NCBI GenBank assembly: GCA_900767875.1 | Contig: CAAGAT010000038.1 | Span: 9,033-73,032, forward strand | Reading direction: 5' to 3' | DNA length: 64,000 nucleotides | DNA from: an uncultured Sutterella sp. | GTDB taxonomy: Bacteria; Pseudomonadota; Gammaproteobacteria; Burkholderiales; Burkholderiaceae_F | Shown: positions 59,276-64,000 of the stretch, piece by piece | Position numbering within the stretch: the stretch's first letter is position 1 | Layout: every line of letters begins with the position of its first letter | The notes under the pieces: generated by a model | Databases searched by the model: none | Seen by the model: the letters and a program-made list of their open reading frames with translations, nothing else | What the model was told of the DNA's origin: nothing | Position numbers and translations under genes: made by a program

Positions 59276-60076
59276 TCAGACCGCGATCGGCGCCTTGATG
59301 TGCGGCCAGGGATCGTACCCTTCGATGACGAAGTCCTCGAACTTGTAGTCAAAGATCGAGGCCGGGTGCCGGGCGATCACCAGGCGCGGGTAGTCGCGCG
59401 GCTCGCGCGAGAGCTGCAGCTCAACCTGCTCGAAATGGTTCTTGTAGATGTGGCAGTCGCCGCCCGTCCACACGAAGTCACCCACGTCGAGGTCACACTG
59501 CTGCGCGACCATGTGGGTGAGCAGCGCGTAGCTGGCGATATTGAAGGGCACCCCAAGGAAGATGTCGCAGCTGCGCTGATAGAGCTGGCAGGAGAGCTTG
59601 CCCTGCCCCACGTAGAACTGAAAGAGGCAGTGGCACGGCGGCAGAGCCATCTTGTCGACTTCGGCCGGGTTCCAAGCCACGACGAGGTGGCGGCGGCTGT
59701 CGGGGTTCTTTTTGATGCCCTCGATGAGGTTGCTGATCTGATCGATTTTGCGTCCGTCGGGCGCGGGCCAGCTGCGCCACTGCACGCCGTAGACCGGGCC
59801 GAGGTCGCCGTTTTCGTCGGCCCACTCGTCCCAGATCGACACGCCGTTGTCGTGCAGGTATTTGATGTTGCTCGAGCCCGACAGGAACCAGAGCAGCTCA
59901 TGCACGATCGAGCGGATGTGCAGCTTTTTGGTCGTCACCAGCGGAAAGCCTTCGGCCAGATTAAAGCGCATCTGATAGCCGAAGAGCGAGCGCGTGCCCA
60001 CGCCGGTGCGGTCGTTTTTGTCGACGCCGGTTTCATAGACGTGCTTGAGAAAGGTTTCGTACTGATTGGTGGGCAT
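59276..60076 (-). CDS. thyA: Thymidylate synthase
   Basis: 266 residues. [37 protein letters not shown], the catalytic Cys in [32 protein letters not shown] and DCHIYKNH are all present. Converts dUMP to dTMP with methylene-tetrahydrofolate; DHFR (folA) recycles its product. Confidence 0.98.
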   Translation of the reverse strand: MPTNQYETFLKHVYETGVDKNDRTGVGTRSLFGYQMRFNLAEGFPLVTTKKLHIRSIVHELLWFLSGSSNIKYLHDNGVSIWDEWADENGDLGPVYGVQWRSWPAPDGRKIDQISNLIEGIKKNPDSRRHLVVAWNPAEVDKMALPPCHCLFQFYVGQGKLSCQLYQRSCDIFLGVPFNIASYALLTHMVAQQCDLDVGDFVWTGGDCHIYKNHFEQVELQLSREPRDYPRLVIARHPASIFDYKFEDFVIEGYDPWPHIKAPIAV

Positions 60077-60175
60077 GAGCGTACTCGGATAAGTTCGAAG
60101 AAGAAACGACGGACATTAAAGAGGCGCGGGAGCCGCAAGACTCCTGCGCCTTCGTGCGGACAAGTTTAACGCCGC

Positions 60176-61153
60176 TCAGTTCGGGAAATTGGAAAGGTTC
60201 CGGAAAATGAGCGTGAGGTGATAGAACACCGGAGCGGCAAACGTCAGGGGCGCCAGGCGCTCGATGATGCCGCGGCCGATGTAAAACTCGCCTTCCCACG
60301 ACTTCGAGCCCAAGCTGCGCTTGACCGAGCTGATCACCAGATCGCCCATGCAACACGACAGCACAATCGCCAGGGCATAGAGCGCGGCCTGCAGCACGGA
60401 GTAGGGGGTGAGCCAGTACAGGGCAATGCCCGCCACCACGGCCGAGGCCGAACCCACCGTCAGGCCCTTGACGGTCTTGTTGGGGTTCATTTTCAGGGCC
60501 TTGCCGCCCAGCGCGGAGCTTGCCAGCACCGAAAAGAGGTCCGCCAGGAACACGATGATGAGGAAAAAGAGTAGCATCAGCTCGCCCGAGGTCTTGCTGC
60601 TTTCAAAGTCCAGCGTGGCGATGGCGGGGGCGTGGCTCACGCAGAACACGCAGATCATCAGACCCCATTGCACCTTGGCCACACGCTCGAGGTAGCGCTC
60701 CGTGTCGTGGCTCATGGCCGCAATGACGGGCAGCACGAGGAACAGGTACACCGGAATAAAGAGCGTAAAGACGTGCGCCAGGTCAAAGTACACCAAGGCG
60801 TACTGCGCGGGAATGGCCAAATAGAAGGCCACCACGAGCACCCAATGGTCGGTGTGCCGGATGGGCGTCAGGGCAATGAATTCCCGGAGCAGGAAAAACG
60901 AGAAGATGGCGAAAAGCACCACCAGCGAGGCCATGCCCCACCACCAGGCCACCGTAAAGACGATGATGAGCCACCAGCCCATGCGCACGCGCGAGTTGGC
61001 CACGGCCAGGCGCCGCAGCGCCTCTTCGCTCGTGGCGCGTCCCTGCGCCCACAAGCCGTAGATGGTGCCCGCGCCCTCCAACACGATGAGCGTGGCCAGA
61101 ATGATCAAATAGCCTTCCTGAAGGCTGATACCGAGTCGCATCATGCCGATCAA
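60176..61153 (-). CDS. CdsA-like membrane protein with degenerate signature
   Basis: 325 residues, eight or so hydrophobic helices; the arrangement and neighbour (an acyltransferase) match phosphatidate cytidylyltransferase of the YnbB/CdsA type. The C-terminal signature S-x-x-K-R-x4-K-D...H-G-G...D-R-x-D is altered to SSVKRSLGSKSWEGEFYIGR GIIERLAP: K-D became K-S, H-G-G became G-R-G and D-R-x-D became E-R-L-A. The Mg2+-binding acids are therefore missing. Either a non-catalytic homologue or one with changed chemistry. Confidence 0.78.
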   Translation of the reverse strand: MIGMMRLGISLQEGYLIILATLIVLEGAGTIYGLWAQGRATSEEALRRLAVANSRVRMGWWLIIVFTVAWWWGMASLVVLFAIFSFFLLREFIALTPIRHTDHWVLVVAFYLAIPAQYALVYFDLAHVFTLFIPVYLFLVLPVIAAMSHDTERYLERVAKVQWGLMICVFCVSHAPAIATLDFESSKTSGELMLLFFLIIVFLADLFSVLASSALGGKALKMNPNKTVKGLTVGSASAVVAGIALYWLTPYSVLQAALYALAIVLSCCMGDLVISSVKRSLGSKSWEGEFYIGRGIIERLAPLTFAAPVFYHLTLIFRNLSNFPN

Positions 61154-61159
61154 CCTCCC

Positions 61160-61774
61160 TTACTGCTGCTGCGCCAGATCCACGACGGCCTGACGGGCGC
61201 GCGTGAGAAATTCTTCCTTGGGCTCGGACGGATCGTGTTCGAGCGGGGCGCCGAAGTGCACCGAGCAGATGGTCGGCACGGGCAGATACACGCCCTTGGG
61301 CATGGCGCGGTGCAGGTTTTCGATGTACACCGGGATGAGTTCGACGTCGGGGAACTCACGCATCAGACGCCACAGCCCGCTTTTGAATTCGCTGGGCAAC
61401 GGCTGGGGACGGCGGGTGCCTTCCGGAAAGATGATGAGCGAGTCGCCCGCTCGCAGCGCTTCCTTGAGGGGCCCGAGCGGGTCGGCGTGTTCGGTGCGCC
61501 GGCGATCGATCAGCACAACGTTGAGTTCCTTCATCGCGATGCGCTTGCGGAAAAGGCCGTGATCCCAATAGTCCTTCGCGGCCACGGGGCGGGTGTGCCC
61601 GCGCAGCAGGCTCGGCAGCGAGGTCCAGATGACGATCGTGTCCAGATGACTGGTGTGATTGGCAAAGTAGATGCGCTGCGCCTTGGAGGGCTTGCTGCCT
61701 TCCCACAGGGGATAGGCGCCCACCAAAAGCCGTGTAAGCCACACGATGGGCGTCATCAGCTGAAATTGAAACAC
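61160..61774 (-). CDS. 1-acyl-glycerol-3-phosphate acyltransferase-like protein
   Basis: 204 residues. NHTSHLD is the catalytic HX4D, FPEGTRR the second motif and IPVYIENLHRAMPKG the third. Acyl transfer to lysophosphatidate or a related lipid at the inner membrane. 6 bp upstream of the CdsA-like gene, so both form one operon of lipid head synthesis. Confidence 0.88.
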   Translation of the reverse strand: MFQFQLMTPIVWLTRLLVGAYPLWEGSKPSKAQRIYFANHTSHLDTIVIWTSLPSLLRGHTRPVAAKDYWDHGLFRKRIAMKELNVVLIDRRRTEHADPLGPLKEALRAGDSLIIFPEGTRRPQPLPSEFKSGLWRLMREFPDVELIPVYIENLHRAMPKGVYLPVPTICSVHFGAPLEHDPSEPKEEFLTRARQAVVDLAQQQ

Positions 61775-62102
61775 GGTACGAACCTTTTGTCTGAATACGT
61801 CAAAACGCGGCCGGCCCCATCGACAAGCCGCCTTCCATGCGAATTATGCCGTGCACGGCAACGCTACGCCGTCAAAAACGCGTCAAAGGCGGCGGTTTGT
61901 CGGTAAAAGCCGACAGCAAACCGCCCCCGATGCCGCGGCCTTTGGACCCTTGCCGACGGGTGTGCGGCTACGGTGTTCGGCCTATGCCCAAAAAGGAGAA
62001 GGACACTAAAATTTCGTCTTTTTTCCGCGCGATTTGTTTCAAGCGCCGCCCGAGTAATTCGTCCGACGTTCGATCGCTTATTTTTTTCCGTTGAGAGCAG
62101 CC
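61775..62102. other. Intergenic region without a gene
   Basis: Divergent promoter region between the acyltransferase and the YczE-like gene. It has a T-rich stretch (62016-62090) before the right-hand gene. I see no convincing coding frame, RNA or repeat. Confidence 0.5.
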
Positions 62103-62738
62103 GTGATTTCGAGATCGCTGATTTTTCTTTTCGGCTTGGTCGTTTTGTCGCTGGGCATCGCCACCGTGACGCATGCGGGGCTGGGCACGGGTACCGTCAG
62201 TTCCGCGGCCATTGTGCTGGCCCGCGAAACGGGCCTGACGATGGGCCTCTTTGTGTTTTTGACCAACGCCTTTTTCTTTGTGCTGCAGTGCCTGGTCGAC
62301 CCCAAGAACATTTGGATCAAGGCGCTCAAGCAGCTGCCGACCTGCGCGGTCTTCGGCGCCGTCTTTGACCTGTCGATGTGGGTGACCGACTTCATGCAGC
62401 CCACGAGCTACGCCTGGGCCTTCCTGCAGGTGTGCCTGGGCACGGTCCTGACGGGCCTGGGTGTTTCGGGCATGGTGTTTGCGCGCCTTCTGGTGCTGCC
62501 GCCCGAGGGCCTGGCCATTGCCGTCATGCATCGCTTCGGGGGGTCTTTCGGCACGATCCGCATGATGATCGACGTCTTTTTGGTGATCGTGTCGGTGGCC
62601 ATGAGCCTGAGCTTTTTCGGCACGATCTACGGCCTGCGCGAGGGGACTCTCGTGACCGCCGTCTTTGCCGGACGCTTCGCCCACGGCTTTCTGAGAAAGT
62701 GGGGGCGGCTCTTTCCGCAGCACCGTCCGATCGACTGA
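62103..62738 (+). CDS. YczE/YitT-like membrane protein
   Basis: 211 residues from the GTG at 62103 (GAGAGCAG upstream; a TTG at 62091 is the other option). Five or six transmembrane helices; FLFGLVVLSLGIATVTHAGL GTGTVSSAAI is the YczE/YyaS motif (GxGxxxxAGLGxxP-like). Function unknown. Confidence 0.78.
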   Translation: MISRSLIFLFGLVVLSLGIATVTHAGLGTGTVSSAAIVLARETGLTMGLFVFLTNAFFFVLQCLVDPKNIWIKALKQLPTCAVFGAVFDLSMWVTDFMQPTSYAWAFLQVCLGTVLTGLGVSGMVFARLLVLPPEGLAIAVMHRFGGSFGTIRMMIDVFLVIVSVAMSLSFFGTIYGLREGTLVTAVFAGRFAHGFLRKWGRLFPQHRPID

Positions 62739-62818
62739 AAAAACAAAAAATCGGCAGGGGGGCGTGCAAAATTTCAAAACTTTTGATAATATGCACGCCT
62801 CATTGCTCTGAAAGCAAC

Positions 62819-62909
62819 GGAAGGATGGCAGAGTGGTCGAATGCGCCGGACTCGAAATCCGGTATACGGTTATACCGTATCGTGGGTTCAAATCCCACTC
62901 CTTCCGCCA
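62819..62909 (+). tRNA. tRNA-Ser (CGA anticodon)
   Basis: 91-nt class II tRNA with encoded CCA. Acceptor GGAAGGA/TCCTTCC, anticodon arm CCGGACTCGAAATCCGG with anticodon CGA, a long variable arm TATACGGTTATACCGTA and T-arm GTGGGTTCAAATCCCAC. GATAAT (62784-62789) upstream lies inside a GGCGTGCA/TGCACGCC inverted repeat. Mobile-element genes begin right after it. Confidence 0.96.
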
Positions 62910-62987
62910 AAAGTCCCTGTTCCATGGGCTTTTCAAGGCGTCAAGCCAAATCTTGTGCCACTTTTTAGGCATCGATTTATCTCAGGT

Positions 62988-63194
62988 TCACATCGACCGG
63001 CGCAGGCGCGCCTGGTCGAACGCTTCCACGGCACGAGCATTCCAAAGGTTCTCCTTGCTCGAGTTCTTGTCGATAGGCGAGGGGAAGCTTCCCTTGGTCA
63101 CTTTCTGACAGAGCTTGCCTCTGGACCATCCGTAGCGCTCCCGGATCTCGCTTGCACTAACAAGCTTGAGTGCGCCGATGCGTTTGTCGAACAT
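62988..63194 (-). CDS. Small HTH protein, excisionase-like, of a second element
   Basis: 68 residues. LVSASEIRERYGWSRGKLCQ KVTKGSFPSP is an AlpA/excisionase-type HTH and NLWNARAVEAFDQARLR its closing helix. Equivalent in position to the gene at 4652-4873 of the prophage, but no integrase lies between it and the tRNA. Confidence 0.65.
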   Translation of the reverse strand: MFDKRIGALKLVSASEIRERYGWSRGKLCQKVTKGSFPSPIDKNSSKENLWNARAVEAFDQARLRRSM

Positions 63195-63195
63195 T

Positions 63196-63460
63196 TTACT
63201 TCTCCTGTGTAGCGGCCACGGTTGCGTACAGGCGTATGAGCGTGCGCTTTATCTTCGACTCGATCTCGCGATCGAAGTCGCGGCGGTAATCGTCTCTCAA
63301 AAGGTAGATCAGCTGCTCGACCACGATCCTGACGTCCGCGAGCTCTTCGACGAAGTTGTCCATGTGCTCGGCCACATTCTCATCGCACTTTTTCATGTGC
63401 GTAATGGCTACCATGAGCTCGGCCATCTCCTCGACAAGCTTGTCGGCCTGAGCGTTGAAC
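63196..63460 (-). pseudogene. MazG-like gene truncated by an insertion sequence
   Basis: Frame QADKLVEEMAELMVAITHMK KCDENVAEHMDNFVEELADV RIVVEQLIYLL... matches the prophage MazG-like protein at 5171-5488 in the EExAE...EExADVR motif and after it. The first 20 or so residues are gone: upstream the frame enters IS sequence at about 63460. Confidence 0.75.
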
Positions 63461-64000
63461 CTGAAAGTTCCACAAAGGGAACACGTTTCAGTGTACGAGC
63501 GTGATCCCCAGCTCGCGTAGGAAAAGCTCGTCGCGAGCGGTGGTCTCCGTGGTAATGATCCGCTTGCCGTAAGGCGTCTCGACCTGCATGGCGTACACCG
63601 CATCGAACCACTGCAAGATCTGCACCAAGGTCTTGTTTTCCAGCCACGAGCGCAGCTTGCTCTCGTTTTTAAGCTGAACCGCCGACTTCGTGCCGTCATC
63701 AACCCCCAGGCGCGCCTTGAGCTTCTTGAGCTCGTTCAGGAAGAAGAAGTAGTAGCCGAGTCCAACAAACTGCACGAACTGCCGTCCGCGCAACCGCTCC
63801 GGCGTCCAAACTCGGGGACGGCGCCCCGCCATTGAATGCTTCTGCGCCGCGAACAGCTCCTCGATCTTTTCGCGAAGACGGTAGTACCTCAGCGCTTCCC
63901 AGGTGTCTTTCTCCGTGTTGCTGATCAACACGAAGAAGCCGTGCCCCGTCTGGTACTCATGAATGGCTTCGTCGTTGAACTCAACAACCTTGCCTTTGAC
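63461..64000 (-). mobile_element. IS4-superfamily (IS1634-like) insertion sequence, partial
   Basis: Starts near GTTCCCTTTGTGGAAC (63467-63482), which looks like the IS end, and runs beyond the window. The other end and target duplication cannot be seen, so the exact border is approximate. Confidence 0.65.
63488..64000 (-). CDS. IS4-superfamily transposase, C-terminal part
   Basis: The frame is open to the window edge. GHGFFVLISNTEKDTWEALR YYRLREKIEELFAAQKHSMA contains the Y-(2)-R-(3)-E-(6)-K signature of IS4-type DDE transposases, including the catalytic Glu. Then LRGRQFVQFVGLGYYFFFLN and a helical C-terminus, as in IS1634 relatives. N-terminal catalytic Asp residues lie outside the window. 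Confidence 0.85.
   Translation of the reverse strand, partial: VKGKVVEFNDEAIHEYQTGHGFFVLISNTEKDTWEALRYYRLREKIEELFAAQKHSMAGRRPRVWTPERLRGRQFVQFVGLGYYFFFLNELKKLKARLGVDDGTKSAVQLKNESKLRSWLENKTLVQILQWFDAVYAMQVETPYGKRIITTETTARDELFLRELGITLVH

Noticed and set aside
62761..62799. Inverted repeat GGCGTGCA/TGCACGCC around the tRNA-Ser -10 as a regulatory operator
   Set aside because: Only 8-bp arms and no known regulator; could be chance in a promoter of this composition.

Overview
The window is GC-rich bacterial chromosome carrying a 47.3-kb prophage. Gene content and order (orn beside an Ste24-like M48 gene and rsgA; rnfB beside nth; fpr, fdxA, folA, thyA) fit a betaproteobacterium of the order Burkholderiales, perhaps a gut Sutterellaceae member. 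This is inference from gene neighbourhoods; no 16S or marker search was possible.

Layout. 1-3039: chromosomal rsgA (cut by the window edge), a catalytically degenerate M48 peptidase, and orn. 3040-3116: a CAT-anticodon tRNA whose 3' end is the phage attachment site. 3101-50386: prophage bounded by 19-bp direct repeats. Its left arm, mostly on the minus strand, has integrase (plus strand), a small excisionase-like HTH protein, a MazG-like protein, a Bro-type antirepressor, a fic gene split by an IS21-family element, YqaJ exonuclease plus ERF annealing protein, many small proteins, a HicA/HicB-like pair, a GIY-YIG protein, and a second module hicA-hicB-secB. A CI-like repressor and a Cro-like gene face each other at about 19.6 kb, and four copies of TCAAG-N5-CTTGA mark the operators. 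To the right, on the plus strand, come replication (DUF1376 gene with internal iterons), RusA, terminase, portal, scaffold, capsid, fibres, tail proteins, internal virion proteins, a 2412-residue polyvalent protein, and holin/lysozyme/spanins. The virion looks podovirus-like.

Most striking region: the fibre-tip gene at 31457-32362 carries an Mtd-like N-terminal domain. It meets, tail to tail, a promoterless inverted second copy of its C-terminal tip (32352-32583). The two tips share the in-frame core CCGAACA as inverted sites, and a tyrosine recombinase gene lies beside them. This looks like an invertible host-range switch driven by a tyrosine recombinase instead of a Gin-type serine invertase or a DGR.

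50387-51465: just past attR lies an orphan type I-E-like CRISPR array with six recognisable repeats, three normal 32-nt spacers and two over-long intervals that read as open coding fragments. Its last repeat truncates a TauE/SafE gene. 51466-62738: ordinary chromosome (transporters, nth, rnfB, fpr, fdxA, lysE-type exporter, folA, M20 peptidase, thyA, a CdsA-like protein with a degenerate signature, an acyltransferase, a YczE-like membrane protein). 62819-64000: tRNA-Ser followed by remnants of another integrated element (HTH gene and a MazG-like gene resembling the prophage's own left-end genes), cut by an IS4-superfamily transposase that runs off the window.
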